From assembly GCF_019134595.1 (NCBI RefSeq), contig NZ_CP077771.1, positions 806,001-870,000 of the forward strand: a DNA stretch of 64,000 nucleotides, written 5' to 3'. The stretch is from Pseudoalteromonas shioyasakiensis. GTDB taxonomy: Bacteria; Pseudomonadota; Gammaproteobacteria; Enterobacterales; Alteromonadaceae. Below, piece after piece: positions 8,530 to 17,180 of this stretch. The notes under the pieces were generated by a model. It did not search any database. It saw nothing but the letters and a program-made list of their open reading frames with translations, and was not told the DNA's origin. Every line of letters begins with the position of its first letter. Position 1 is the first letter of the stretch. The translations under genes and the position numbers were made by a program.

Positions 8530-8643
8530 TTAGAAGTTGAACCATTGTGCAACGTTACGAAATAATTCGATAGATGCATATGCACTGAGTAAACTCAAAA
8601 CCGGTGCAACCATAAGTAAAAATAAGCTGATTTCACTACTCAT
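8530..8643 (-). CDS. Small hydrophobic membrane protein (37 aa)
   Basis: Found by reading the minus strand by eye. ATG at 8643, 37 codons, stop TAA at 8530. The peptide starts MSSEISLFLLMVAPVLSL, has one predicted membrane segment (about residues 5-24) and ends RNVAQWFNF. An AAGGA lies nine bases upstream of the ATG. It starts 12 bases after the stop of the exported 92-aa protein, so the two are probably one transcript. I do not recognise the family. The good ribosome site, the coupling and the clean amphipathic end favour a real gene, but conservation has not been tested. Confidence 0.6.
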   Translation of the reverse strand: MSSEISLFLLMVAPVLSLLSAYASIELFRNVAQWFNF

Positions 8644-8655
8644 TGTCTTGCTTCC

Positions 8656-8934
8656 TTACTGCTTGTTTGTTGCTTTAGGGGCTTGAGCAACTTTTAACTC
8701 TTCTTCTTTCGAAGCAATTGCATCTTCACTCATGTAAGTATCTAGTAACTTTTGAGCATCAAACTCAATGCTGTTCATTACGCTTTCCTTCAACTCGTTA
8801 CTTGCTTGTTGAACATAGCTTTTAACAGATTGTGTAATTGTGTTGCTGATATCTAATTCAAAGTCAGTAGCACTTGCTTGAGTTGACCCTAATACAAGTA
8901 ACGCAGCAGTAGTTAATTTAAGTGAGTTATTCAT
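8656..8934 (-). CDS. Exported small protein of unknown function (92 aa)
   Basis: N-terminal signal peptide (MNNSLKLTTAALLVLGS, likely cleaved after QASA near residue 22). The mature part of about 70 residues is acidic and mostly predicted helical (SYVQQASNELKESVMNS, then DTYMSEDAIASKEEELK) and has no cysteine. I do not recognise a family. A probable periplasmic helical peptide, followed in the same operon by a 37-aa membrane protein. A perfect 11-bp inverted repeat lies in its 5' region. Confidence 0.68.
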   Translation of the reverse strand: MNNSLKLTTAALLVLGSTQASATDFELDISNTITQSVKSYVQQASNELKESVMNSIEFDAQKLLDTYMSEDAIASKEEELKVAQAPKATNKQ

Positions 8935-8953
8935 AGTGGTATTCCTTGTCTCT

Positions 8954-8979
8954 TTAAGTAATTAGTCGTAATTACTTAA
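8954..8979. promoter_or_regulatory. Perfect 11-bp inverted repeat upstream of the 92-aa protein gene
   Basis: TTAAGTAATTA (8954-8964), four-base spacer, TAATTACTTAA (8969-8979), ending 19 bases before the start codon at 8934. It could be an operator for a dimeric regulator or a leader hairpin. The arms are all A/T but for one G/C, which lowers the weight of the match. Confidence 0.45.
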
Positions 8980-9192
8980 TCAAAGGTTGTGCCACCCTGA
9001 AAATAAATTTTAAATTATTGATTTTTAAGATTTTAATTATTAATTGGTTTTTTAACCTTATTCATGGTTGGTTAATAAAACCAATAGGTTTAAATGTTTT
9101 GACCAACATTTAGTGAAAAAATAAGCATTGCCAATTTCAGCGCACACTTGTACACTGAAATTGTTTTATTCACTCATTTTTAGTAGATAGAT

Positions 9193-9822
9193 ATGACAGA
9201 GCAACTCCCTTATTCACGCCAAGAAGAACAACTTAACGTGCTTACTCACGGCATGGGAGTCCTGTTTGCGGTATATGTACTGTGGGACTTAATTTCACAA
9301 TCTAACGTTTTATCATCTACGGTGAGTGCCATCGTTTATGGCTCAAGCCTGCTGGTATTATTTTTAGCATCGACCTTATATCACGCCAGTACTAAAGAAC
9401 GTATACGAGCCATTTATAAAAAATGTGACCACTGTGCAATTTACTTGCTTATTGCCGGTACCTATACGCCTTATTTGGTTATTTCGTTATCTGGAGCTTG
9501 GTCAATTGCTGCTTTGGTATTTATTTGGTCTTTAGCGCTTGGTGGTGTTACGTATAAATTACTGGTCAAAAACACAAATAAAAAGGTCTCACTTGCTACC
9601 TATTTATTAATGGGCTGGTTTGCATTAGCGCTTGTTTACCCTCTTTATTTGAACCTTGATTTAAGTGCTTTATGGTGGCTGCTAGCTGGCGGGATTGCGT
9701 ACAGTTTAGGCACTGTATTTTACAGCGCTAAAACCCGCCATTACAGCCATGCAATTTGGCATGTATTCGTGCTAGTTGGCTGTGTTTGTCATTACCTATC
9801 AATTAGCTTGTATGTTTATTAG
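9193..9822 (+). CDS. trhA: Hemolysin III / TrhA (PAQR-like) family membrane protein
   Basis: 209 aa with seven predicted membrane segments. The family's conserved zinc-type residues are visible: HGMGV near residue 18, STLYHAS near 60, CDHC near 78, and HAIWH near 190. Members are related to adiponectin/progestin receptors and are implicated in membrane lipid or fluidity homeostasis. The name hemolysin III is historical. It is divergent from the 92-aa protein gene and its 3' end overlaps the convergent alkyltransferase-like gene by four bases. Confidence 0.9.
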   Translation: MTEQLPYSRQEEQLNVLTHGMGVLFAVYVLWDLISQSNVLSSTVSAIVYGSSLLVLFLASTLYHASTKERIRAIYKKCDHCAIYLLIAGTYTPYLVISLSGAWSIAALVFIWSLALGGVTYKLLVKNTNKKVSLATYLLMGWFALALVYPLYLNLDLSALWWLLAGGIAYSLGTVFYSAKTRHYSHAIWHVFVLVGCVCHYLSISLYVY

Positions 9823-10127
9823 TCCCACTGGTGCAGGCGCATATTAATTTTAGCCTTATTAAAGGTAACACCTTCACTGAGTAGTTTTTGTCGTTGCTCA
9901 AGGTGTTTATTGCTGCCTTCAGGAAACGATATTTTACCTTGGCTATTAACCACCCGATGCCATGGAATGCTTGAGCCTTCGGGCATCACTTTTAATAACC
10001 TGCCCACTAATCTTGAATTATTAGGGTATCCAGCAAGCTTTGCTACTTGCCCATAACTGGCAACTTTCCCCTCAGGAATGGCACAAATAATGGTATAAAT
10101 TAAATCTTCTTTAGTTGCCTGCTGCAC
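9819..10127 (-). CDS. Alkyltransferase-like protein (ATL, DNA lesion recognition)
   Basis: 102 aa from a GTG start at 10127, which has GGAG seven bases upstream and overlaps the end of the LysR gene. The protein matches the DNA-binding domain of O6-alkylguanine transferases but has Trp in place of the catalytic Cys (IPWHRVV instead of PCHR). This defines ATL proteins, which bind O6-alkylguanine and pass it to nucleotide excision repair rather than repairing it directly. GKVASYGQVAKLAG is the usual helix-turn-helix region. A longer open frame extends upstream through the LysR gene but would add unrelated sequence. Confidence 0.88.
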   Translation of the reverse strand: MQQATKEDLIYTIICAIPEGKVASYGQVAKLAGYPNNSRLVGRLLKVMPEGSSIPWHRVVNSQGKISFPEGSNKHLEQRQKLLSEGVTFNKAKINMRLHQWD

Positions 10128-11022
10128 GACTCGACTCCAAATAGTGTTTACTGACCTCACTAAAATCTTGCCAAATGGCTCTTGCAACAGGACCATGATG
10201 TACCGGGTGTTGTCTAAAAACTCGAATTTCTGCACCAAACTGGTGTTCACGATCGATAATTTTAATTTGCTGCAATAAACCAGCGTCGATTTCGGCTTGG
10301 CAATGTTGCAAACTGATCATTGCCCAGCCCGCACCAGAGAGTAAAAACGACTTAACACTGGTTATATCGTCAATTTTCATTAATGCAGAGCCTAGCGTAT
10401 AAGAAAGCCTATCACTGTCAAAACTCAAATCACTTTCAAACATGGCTAAACACGGGTAGTTTTGAATATCTGCGAAACTGATTTCACTGGGCACTACATC
10501 AGGCGCGCTAACAATACCTATATCAAATTTACCAATAGGTAAACTTTCGAGGTCTCCTGTTGCATGAAACAAATCAAACCAAGGGCCAATTCCTAAATCA
10601 GCCTGATGACTATTAACCTGCTCAAGAGATACAAATCGCTTGCCTGAAGAAATACTAAACTCAGTACTGGCAAAACGTTTAAAGGTTTGGCTGATCACTT
10701 GGTTATAGCTATTTTGATGGCAAAGTTGCTCGTAACAAATTTTATAATTGGCTTCATTACCTAGTGCCAGCTCTTTAGCAAGTGAGCTTAACTCACTGTT
10801 TGCATTTAGTAATTGCTTGGCCTCACGATAAAAAATACGGCCCTTCTCAGTTAAATGTAACCTGTATTGGCTTCGGTCTAGTAGCTCAAACCCTAGCTCT
10901 GATTCTAGCTTCTTAATAGCTAACGTGAGCGCTGGTTGAGTCTTATGCAATTTAAGTGCGGCTTGGCTCAAACTAGAGCTTTGCACAATAGCATCTAGAA
11001 TGATTAATTGATTTAAATTCAT
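10111..11022 (-). CDS. LysR family transcriptional regulator
   Basis: 303 aa with an N-terminal winged helix (SSLSQAALKLHKTQPALTLA, recognition helix TQPALTLAIKKLE) and a substrate-binding-fold C-terminal domain. It is divergent from the RND efflux pair with a 117-base gap to the lipoprotein start, so it is the likely regulator of that pump; the inducer is unknown. The ATG at 11022 is preferred to an in-frame TTG at 11031 because the conserved NLNQL motif follows it directly. Confidence 0.9.
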   Translation of the reverse strand: MNLNQLIILDAIVQSSSLSQAALKLHKTQPALTLAIKKLESELGFELLDRSQYRLHLTEKGRIFYREAKQLLNANSELSSLAKELALGNEANYKICYEQLCHQNSYNQVISQTFKRFASTEFSISSGKRFVSLEQVNSHQADLGIGPWFDLFHATGDLESLPIGKFDIGIVSAPDVVPSEISFADIQNYPCLAMFESDLSFDSDRLSYTLGSALMKIDDITSVKSFLLSGAGWAMISLQHCQAEIDAGLLQQIKIIDREHQFGAEIRVFRQHPVHHGPVARAIWQDFSEVSKHYLESSRAAGN

Positions 11023-11036
11023 TAATGGCAAACTAT

Positions 11037-11051
11037 ATAAATAAAATTTAT
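11037..11051. promoter_or_regulatory. Possible LysR-type operator (ATAAAT-N3-ATTTAT)
   Basis: Short inverted repeat with a T-N11-A core in the gap between the divergent LysR and efflux genes, 15 bases upstream of the LysR ATG. The position suits autoregulation, but it is entirely A/T and could be chance. Confidence 0.3.
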
Positions 11052-11139
11052 GCTGTTTCTAAAATTTAATAATTTTTATTTTATATCTTTGCAGCGTATC
11101 CTGCAGCAAATTTATGCTTTCTTATCTATGGAGAAGACA

Positions 11140-12225
11140 ATGAGATTGGCAACCGCCGCGTTAATGAGCAGCATGTTTTTGCTTCTTGTGGCATGTTCAG
11201 AGCAAGCACAGCAAGATGAAGCAGAGCCGGTAGTACGTCCTGTTAAACTTTTTAATATTGGTAATAATTCAGAGCAAAGCATTCGCAGCTTTCCTGCTGA
11301 AGTGGTTGCTAACCAAGGTTCTTATCTCGCTTTTAGAGTAAATGGTGAGTTACTTGAGTTCCCTGCTCTTGCGGGCCAACACGTTGAAAAAGGAGACCTT
11401 TTAGCAAAGCTGGATCCTGAAGATTTTCAACTGCAGTATGAAGAACGTAAAGCACGTTTTGAACTTGCTGCGTCTCAACTTGAGCGTGTGCAAAAGCTTT
11501 TTAACCGCTCTATTGCTAGTCAATCTGAGTTAGACCAAGCCCTTGCCAATAAACAGGTTGCTGAGTCAGCGCTAAAAATTGCCAAAACCAACCTAGATAA
11601 TAGTGAATTACGCGCGCCATTCGCAGGTACTGTGGCAAAGGTGTTTGTAAAAAACTTTGAAAACATCCAAGCAAAACAAAACATCCTTCGCCTTGAAACT
11701 CGCGATCTAATGGACGTGGTTATTCAAGTGCCTGAAAAGCTCATTGCACGTATCGATAAAGACGTACATTACCAACCTGAAGTTGTATTTGATGGTTACC
11801 CAAACAAGTCATATCAATTAACAGTTAAAGAGTTTGATACCCAAGCCGACCCAATTACTTTAACGTATAAAGTTGTATTTTCATTACCTGTGCCAGAAGA
11901 TTTTAATCTACTTGCCGGTATGACAGGCCGCGTTGATATAGACTTAAGCAAAATCACCAGTTCACAATCACCTTATACACTACTGCCTGTTGAGGCGGTA
12001 TTCTCAGAACCTACCGAGTCTGAAAACGACAACAGCTATGTGTGGCTTTATGACGAAAACACCGGTCTAGTGCACAAGCAAGCTGTTGAAGTTGGCCAAT
12101 TACACCGTGATGGCATTGAAGTACTCTCAGGTATTAAAGAAGGCCAAATCGTTGTGGCTGCTGGCGTGCACTTTTTAGAAGAAGGCATGAAAGTGCGTCC
12201 ATGGCAAAAAGAGCGAGGCTTATAA
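11140..12225 (+). CDS. RND efflux periplasmic adaptor (membrane fusion) lipoprotein
   Basis: 361 aa from the ATG at 11140, which has GGAGA just upstream. Upstream in-frame codons to 11050 encode an unlikely leader. The signal peptide ends in a lipobox (LLVAC), so it is a lipoprotein. The order is biotinyl-lipoyl half (VNGELLEFPALAGQHVEKGD), helical hairpin (about residues 95-150), second lipoyl half (LRAPFAGTVAKVFV), then beta-barrel and membrane-proximal domains. It would couple the inner-membrane RND pump to an outer-membrane channel not encoded here. Its stop overlaps the pump start (TAATG). Confidence 0.92.
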   Translation: MRLATAALMSSMFLLLVACSEQAQQDEAEPVVRPVKLFNIGNNSEQSIRSFPAEVVANQGSYLAFRVNGELLEFPALAGQHVEKGDLLAKLDPEDFQLQYEERKARFELAASQLERVQKLFNRSIASQSELDQALANKQVAESALKIAKTNLDNSELRAPFAGTVAKVFVKNFENIQAKQNILRLETRDLMDVVIQVPEKLIARIDKDVHYQPEVVFDGYPNKSYQLTVKEFDTQADPITLTYKVVFSLPVPEDFNLLAGMTGRVDIDLSKITSSQSPYTLLPVEAVFSEPTESENDNSYVWLYDENTGLVHKQAVEVGQLHRDGIEVLSGIKEGQIVVAAGVHFLEEGMKVRPWQKERGL

Positions 12226-15200
12226 TGAGCTTTGCTGCACTCGCTATTGAAAGAAAAGTCATTAGCTGGATGTTCGCGCTGTTTTTACTGATTGGTGGAA
12301 CCGTCGCTTACTTTGGCTTAGGACAACTAGAAGATCCTGAATTCACCCTAAAAAAAGCCATGGTGATCACCCTTTATCCGGGCGCGTCACCACAGCAGGT
12401 TGAAGAAGAAGTCACCTTCCCTATTGAAAATGCAATTCAACAGCTACCGTATGTTGATTACGTAACCAGTATTTCATCACCGGGGAAATCTCAAATTACC
12501 GTCGAGATGAAAAGCAATTATCGTAAACAAGACTTACGCCAAATATGGGATGAGTTGCGTCGGAAAATCAATGATCAGGCATCGTCGATGCCCTCTGGTG
12601 TTTATCCTAGTAAAATTATGGATGACTTTGGTGATGTATACGGAGTGATGTATGCAGTCACTGGTGATGGTTATTCTTACGATGAGCTTAAAGATTACGT
12701 TGATTATTTAAAACGTGAACTGGTTTTAGTCGATGGTGTTAGTAAAGTAACTGTGGGTGGTGAGCAACAAGCACAAGTCATGGTTGAGATTTCAACCCGC
12801 AAACTTGCCCAGTTAGGTATTTCGCCTAATCGTATTTATCAGCTTTTACAAACTCAAAATAGCGTGTCGAACGCAGGTAAAGTCCGCGTTGGCGATGAAT
12901 CAATTCGCTTACACCCAACCGGTGAATTTAAAGACGTAAAAGAGCTCGAAAACTTACTTATTTCTAAGCCAGGTGAAAATGAGCTTATTTACTTAGGTGA
13001 TGTTGCTACCGTTTTTCGTGAGTATGCAGAAGTCCCTAACAATATTATTCGCTATAACCAACAGCAAGCATTACTGGTAGGCGTATCGTTTAGCACTGGC
13101 GTTAACGTTGTTGATGTAGGCGCAAATATTGATGCCCATTTAGCGTCACTAGAATATCAACGACCACATGGTATGGAAATAAACAGCGTTTATAACCAAC
13201 CTGCTGAAGTAGAAAAGTCAGTAAGTGGCTTTATTATCAGCCTACTTGAAGCCGTTGCTATTGTTATTATCGTGCTTTTAGTCTTCATGGGCTTTAAGAG
13301 CGGTGTATTGATCGGTGTAATACTCCTACTGACCGTACTAGGTACCTTCATTTTCATGAAGTTGTTTGCCATTGATTTACAGCGGATCTCATTAGGTGCC
13401 TTGATTATAGCCTTAGGGATGCTGGTTGATAATGCCATTGTCGTAACCGAAGGCATATTAATAAACCTCAAGCGCGGACAAACAAAACTGCAAGCGGCGA
13501 CTAACATTGTTAATCAAACCAAGTGGCCATTACTGGGGGCTACGGTTATTGCTATTACTGCCTTTGCGCCGATTGGCTTGAGTTCAGATGCCAGTGGTGA
13601 GTTTGCTGGTAGCTTGTTCTGGGTGTTGTTTATTTCATTGTTACTAAGCTGGATCACAGCCATTACTTTAACGCCTTTCTTCGCTGATTTAATGTTTAAG
13701 CAAGCCACTGAAAAACAGCCACATCACGATGAAGACCCTTATCAAGGTGTTATTTTTAATGTTTATAAAGGCGTGTTGCATACAGCAATGCGGTACCGTA
13801 AAACTACACTACTGCTGATGGTGATCATGCTTGTTAGCTCAGTTTATGGCTTTAAATTTATCAAGCAGTCGTTCTTCCCTGCATCGAATACTCCTATGTT
13901 TTATGTTGATTATTGGCATACGCAAGGCGCAGATATTCATACCACAATGGATGGTGTTGCAAAGCTCGAAAAATTCTTACAAGCCGACCCATTAGTTGAA
14001 GAAATAACCACAACGGTTGGTCAAGGTGCACCGCGTTTTATGCTGACTTACGCACCTGAAAAATCATACCCAGCCTATGGGCAATTGATTATTCGAGTAA
14101 AAGACCGCGAAGCTGTTACAACCATGATCAAAAAAGTACGCGATTACCAACATGAACATGTACTTGATGCTCAGCTAAAAGTTAAACGTATGGAAATAGG
14201 CCCATCAACAGATGCAAAAATTGAAGCGCGCTTTTCTGGTGCTGATCCTGTGGTACTTCGCCAATTAGCAAAAGAAGCGAAAGACATTCTGCATCAAGAT
14301 GCGGGGGCATTTAATATTCGCGACGATTGGCGTGCTCGCTCGAAGTTAATTCGTCCACAATTTAACGAGCAAAAAGCCCGTCGTTTAGGGATTGCTAAAT
14401 CTGACCTTGATCAACTGCTGTTAACTAGCTTATCGGGTAAACAAGTGGGTGTTTATAAAGACGGCACACAAATGCTGCCAATTATTGCTCGATCGCCTGC
14501 TGAAGAGCGCTTAAACGTTGAAAGCCTGCGAGACTTACAAATTTACAGCCCAGTGTTAGGTGTGTTTGTACCGGTGACACAAGTGGTTGATGACTTTGTT
14601 GTTGAGTGGGAAGACAGCTTGATCATGCGACGTGACCGTAAGCGCACCATCACTGTAATGGCCGACCACGATGTTATTGGCGATGAAACTCCAGCGAAGC
14701 TATTTGCACGTGTTCGCAAAGACATTGAAGCTATTGAGCTACCTCGTGGCTATGAGTTGCAATGGGGCGGCGAATTTGAATCATCAAGCAAAGCACAAAA
14801 AGCTATTTTCGGCTCATTACCGCTAGGTTACTTAGCCATGTTCGCAATCACAGTGTTGCTGTTCAATTCAGTTAAAAAGCCTTTAGTGATTTGGGCAACA
14901 GTGCCACTAGCCATTGTGGGTGTATCAGCTGGTTTATTACTAATGAATGCAGCATTTAGCTTTATGGCATTGCTTGGCTTACTGAGCTTAAGCGGCATGC
15001 TCATCAAAAACGGCATTGTATTAGTTGATCAAATTAACCTTGAACTTGACAGCGGTAAAGAGCCTTACAAAGCGGTATTCGATTCAGGCGTGAGCCGTGT
15101 TCGCCCTGTAGCGATGGCAGCAATTACTACCATCTTAGGCATGATCCCACTGCTATTTGACGTGTTCTTCCAGTCAATGGCGGTAACCATTATGTTTGGT

Positions 15201-15296
15201 CTTGGTTTTGCGACAGTGCTAACACTGATTGTTGTGCCTGTACTTTATACCATGCTGTTTAAGATCAAAGTACCTAAACAGCGTCACGCTAATTAA
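12225..15296 (+). CDS. RND family efflux pump, inner-membrane subunit
   Basis: 1023 aa, the normal length for a proton-driven AcrB/MexF-like transporter. It has a first membrane helix (WMFALFLLIGGTVAYFG), two large periplasmic loops (about 35-330 and 560-860) and two six-helix bundles. RND motifs include the acidic pair region LGALIIALGMLVDNAIVVTE and, near the end, LSLSGMLIKNGIVLVDQI. The start ATG overlaps the adaptor's stop. The sequence looks closer to the hydrophobic-amphiphilic efflux group than to heavy-metal pumps; substrates are unknown. Regulation by the divergent LysR protein is likely. Confidence 0.93.
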   Translation: MSFAALAIERKVISWMFALFLLIGGTVAYFGLGQLEDPEFTLKKAMVITLYPGASPQQVEEEVTFPIENAIQQLPYVDYVTSISSPGKSQITVEMKSNYRKQDLRQIWDELRRKINDQASSMPSGVYPSKIMDDFGDVYGVMYAVTGDGYSYDELKDYVDYLKRELVLVDGVSKVTVGGEQQAQVMVEISTRKLAQLGISPNRIYQLLQTQNSVSNAGKVRVGDESIRLHPTGEFKDVKELENLLISKPGENELIYLGDVATVFREYAEVPNNIIRYNQQQALLVGVSFSTGVNVVDVGANIDAHLASLEYQRPHGMEINSVYNQPAEVEKSVSGFIISLLEAVAIVIIVLLVFMGFKSGVLIGVILLLTVLGTFIFMKLFAIDLQRISLGALIIALGMLVDNAIVVTEGILINLKRGQTKLQAATNIVNQTKWPLLGATVIAITAFAPIGLSSDASGEFAGSLFWVLFISLLLSWITAITLTPFFADLMFKQATEKQPHHDEDPYQGVIFNVYKGVLHTAMRYRKTTLLLMVIMLVSSVYGFKFIKQSFFPASNTPMFYVDYWHTQGADIHTTMDGVAKLEKFLQADPLVEEITTTVGQGAPRFMLTYAPEKSYPAYGQLIIRVKDREAVTTMIKKVRDYQHEHVLDAQLKVKRMEIGPSTDAKIEARFSGADPVVLRQLAKEAKDILHQDAGAFNIRDDWRARSKLIRPQFNEQKARRLGIAKSDLDQLLLTSLSGKQVGVYKDGTQMLPIIARSPAEERLNVESLRDLQIYSPVLGVFVPVTQVVDDFVVEWEDSLIMRRDRKRTITVMADHDVIGDETPAKLFARVRKDIEAIELPRGYELQWGGEFESSSKAQKAIFGSLPLGYLAMFAITVLLFNSVKKPLVIWATVPLAIVGVSAGLLLMNAAFSFMALLGLLSLSGMLIKNGIVLVDQINLELDSGKEPYKAVFDSGVSRVRPVAMAAITTILGMIPLLFDVFFQSMAVTIMFGLGFATVLTLIVVPVLYTMLFKIKVPKQRHAN

Positions 15297-15315
15297 TACA
15301 GATTGACTCTCAACC

Positions 15316-15350
15316 AAAAGCCCTAGCAGCAAACTGTTAGGGCTTTTTTA
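15316..15350 (+). terminator. Rho-independent terminator of the RND efflux operon
   Basis: AAAGCCCTAGCAG and CTGTTAGGGCTTT can pair with one G-T wobble around the loop CAAA, and the stem runs into six T residues. It begins 20 bases after the pump stop codon. Confidence 0.88.
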
Positions 15351-15375
15351 TTGCTGAGTTAACATCCGAGTTAAG

Positions 15376-15467
15376 GTGGGTGTCTAGTTATGGTGCTTGA
15401 CCACTTAGTTTTAATGGGTGTCCATTTTTGGAGTTCGGGTTATGGTTTTAAATAAAGTGGGTGTCTA
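15376..15467 (+). repeat. Three short direct copies of TGGGTGTC(T/C)A
   Basis: Copies at 15377-15386, 15415-15424 and 15458-15467, spaced 38 and 43 bases, each followed by an AT-rich tail. They fill the gap between the efflux terminator and the next gene. They look like remnants of a repeated palindromic or REP-type element, but no transposase gene is present, so the origin is unproven. Confidence 0.5.
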
Positions 15468-15531
15468 TTTAATGATTAACTTATCAACTTGTGTGCTAAC
15501 CTATAGCTGCTTTACTACTTGAAGGATTAAG

Positions 15532-16074
15532 ATGTTTAGAAATGGTTTTTACTTATTGATTGCAATACTCAGTGGTACTTTAACTGCCAATGAAAATACA
15601 TACTATCAGCGTGAGGCTAATGTGCCTTTTCACGTTGCCGTGGAAAGTTTAACTGATGCTGTTTTAGCAATTGAAGGACAAAATGGATTGATATTTAACT
15701 CAAGATGGATTTTTGGGGAAATAGGCACACCAATCGCAGATATTTGCGAAGGGCAACAACTAGTCGATCTAGAGCTCGGGTGTGATTCTATTTCAACCAC
15801 GACTGTTGAATCTCATTACAACTTTCCACAGCACAGTCAGATTGCTCTGTATTTTAGACCTAACTTGAATGTAAATGGATTCAAATTGATTGAAGCAAGC
15901 GTTAAAAACAATGAAGTAGCACTATTACTATTTGAAGATGACAATACAAAAGAGCTGTTCTTTGTAAGAAAACATCAACTTAAAGATATTATCGCGAAAA
16001 AACTCACTAAAAAAGAATTTCAACCGAAAAGAGACCGTCTTAAAGCTGATACCATTGGCCCTAATAAAGGCTAG
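15532..16074 (+). CDS. Exported protein of unknown function (180 aa)
   Basis: A weak signal peptide (MFRNGFYLLIAILSGTLTA, possible cleavage after TA at about residue 19) is followed by a mixed, probably beta-rich domain. Two cysteines (DICEGQ and LGCDS, about residues 77 and 89) could form a disulfide in the periplasm. The C-terminal 35 residues are basic and lysine-rich. I do not recognise a family. It is isolated, preceded by the short-repeat region and convergent with rluF. The ATG at 15532 has a GAAGGA about eight bases upstream. Confidence 0.62.
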   Translation: MFRNGFYLLIAILSGTLTANENTYYQREANVPFHVAVESLTDAVLAIEGQNGLIFNSRWIFGEIGTPIADICEGQQLVDLELGCDSISTTTVESHYNFPQHSQIALYFRPNLNVNGFKLIEASVKNNEVALLLFEDDNTKELFFVRKHQLKDIIAKKLTKKEFQPKRDRLKADTIGPNKG

Positions 16075-16146
16075 GGTTGAAATCAGTATCATTTAGAACC
16101 CCGAAGGTAACCAGTAAAGACTAGTCAGGGCTCTAATGAGCTGAGT

Positions 16147-17091
16147 TTACTTTTTCAGACTTAATGTACCTGTGCGTTTAGTGCTGCTACGCTTCGTTTG
16201 ATTTGATTTTGATGAGTGTGAATTGCCCGCCTTTGCTCTTGATTGACCTTGTTTGCCATCACTACGTGCTTTTTTTACGTATTTAGAAAAGTCGCGCTTT
16301 TTTTCTTCTTCATTGCGTGGCTTTTGCTTGGCACGGGCTTGCGTTGGCAGTTTATTGTCATCAATTGAGCGCTCTTCCGTTTTACCAGAGTCGGCAATTG
16401 AGTTATTGATCTCAGCCATTTCTTGTTCGGTTAAGTGACGCCACTGCCCTACTTTTAAACCCTTTAGGGTCACGTTCATAATTCGTGTGCGCTTTAAAGT
16501 TACCACTTCATAGCCTAAATATTCACACATACGACGTATTTGGCGGTTTAAGCCCTGTGTTAGCACTATAGTGAATTGCTGTGGGCCTGTTTGTTTCACC
16601 TTACACTTTTTAGTAACGGTATCGAGGATTGGGATCCCATTTGCCATCTTATTCACGAACTGGCGATTAAGCGGTTTATCAACCGTCACTACGTATTCTT
16701 TTTCATGATTATTACCAGCGCGAAGAATTTTATTAACTATGTCGCCTTCGTTAGTTAAGAAGATTAAGCCTTCTGATGGTCTATCTAAGCGTCCAATAGG
16801 GAAAATACGCTCTGGGTAATTAACCGCTTTAACAATATTGCTTTGGATTTTTCGCTCAGTCGTACAAGTAATACCAACAGGTTTGTTATAGGCAATATAA
16901 ACCAGCTTAGGCTTTGCTTTTAAAGGTTTGCCATCAATGAGTACATCATCAGCGTCACTGACTTTTACGCCCATTTCAGGCAAGTTGCCGTTAACAGTAA
17001 CACGACCTTCTTCAATATATTTATCTGCCTCTCGGCGTGAACAAAAACCTGTTTCACTGATAAATTTATTTAATCGCTTTAACTCTGTCAT
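16147..17091 (-). CDS. rluF: 23S rRNA pseudouridine synthase F
   Basis: 314 aa. An N-terminal S4 RNA-binding domain ([21 protein letters not shown], quoted in part: [16 protein letters not shown]) precedes the RsuA/RluB/E/F catalytic domain with [15 protein letters not shown], whose Asp is the nucleophile, and [14 protein letters not shown]. This matches RluF, which modifies U2604 of 23S rRNA. The C-terminal tail of about 70 residues is lysine/arginine/serine-rich and low in complexity, a common extension in marine species. It is monocistronic. Confidence 0.9.
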   Translation of the reverse strand: MTELKRLNKFISETGFCSRREADKYIEEGRVTVNGNLPEMGVKVSDADDVLIDGKPLKAKPKLVYIAYNKPVGITCTTERKIQSNIVKAVNYPERIFPIGRLDRPSEGLIFLTNEGDIVNKILRAGNNHEKEYVVTVDKPLNRQFVNKMANGIPILDTVTKKCKVKQTGPQQFTIVLTQGLNRQIRRMCEYLGYEVVTLKRTRIMNVTLKGLKVGQWRHLTEQEMAEINNSIADSGKTEERSIDDNKLPTQARAKQKPRNEEEKKRDFSKYVKKARSDGKQGQSRAKAGNSHSSKSNQTKRSSTKRTGTLSLKK

Positions 17092-17180
17092 GACACACTT
17101 CTGTCTGGATTTTAAAGCCGCTAGTTTATACCAGAAGCCTTTACCAAGCTAGGTAGAATCTAGGCTCTTTGACTACACTT

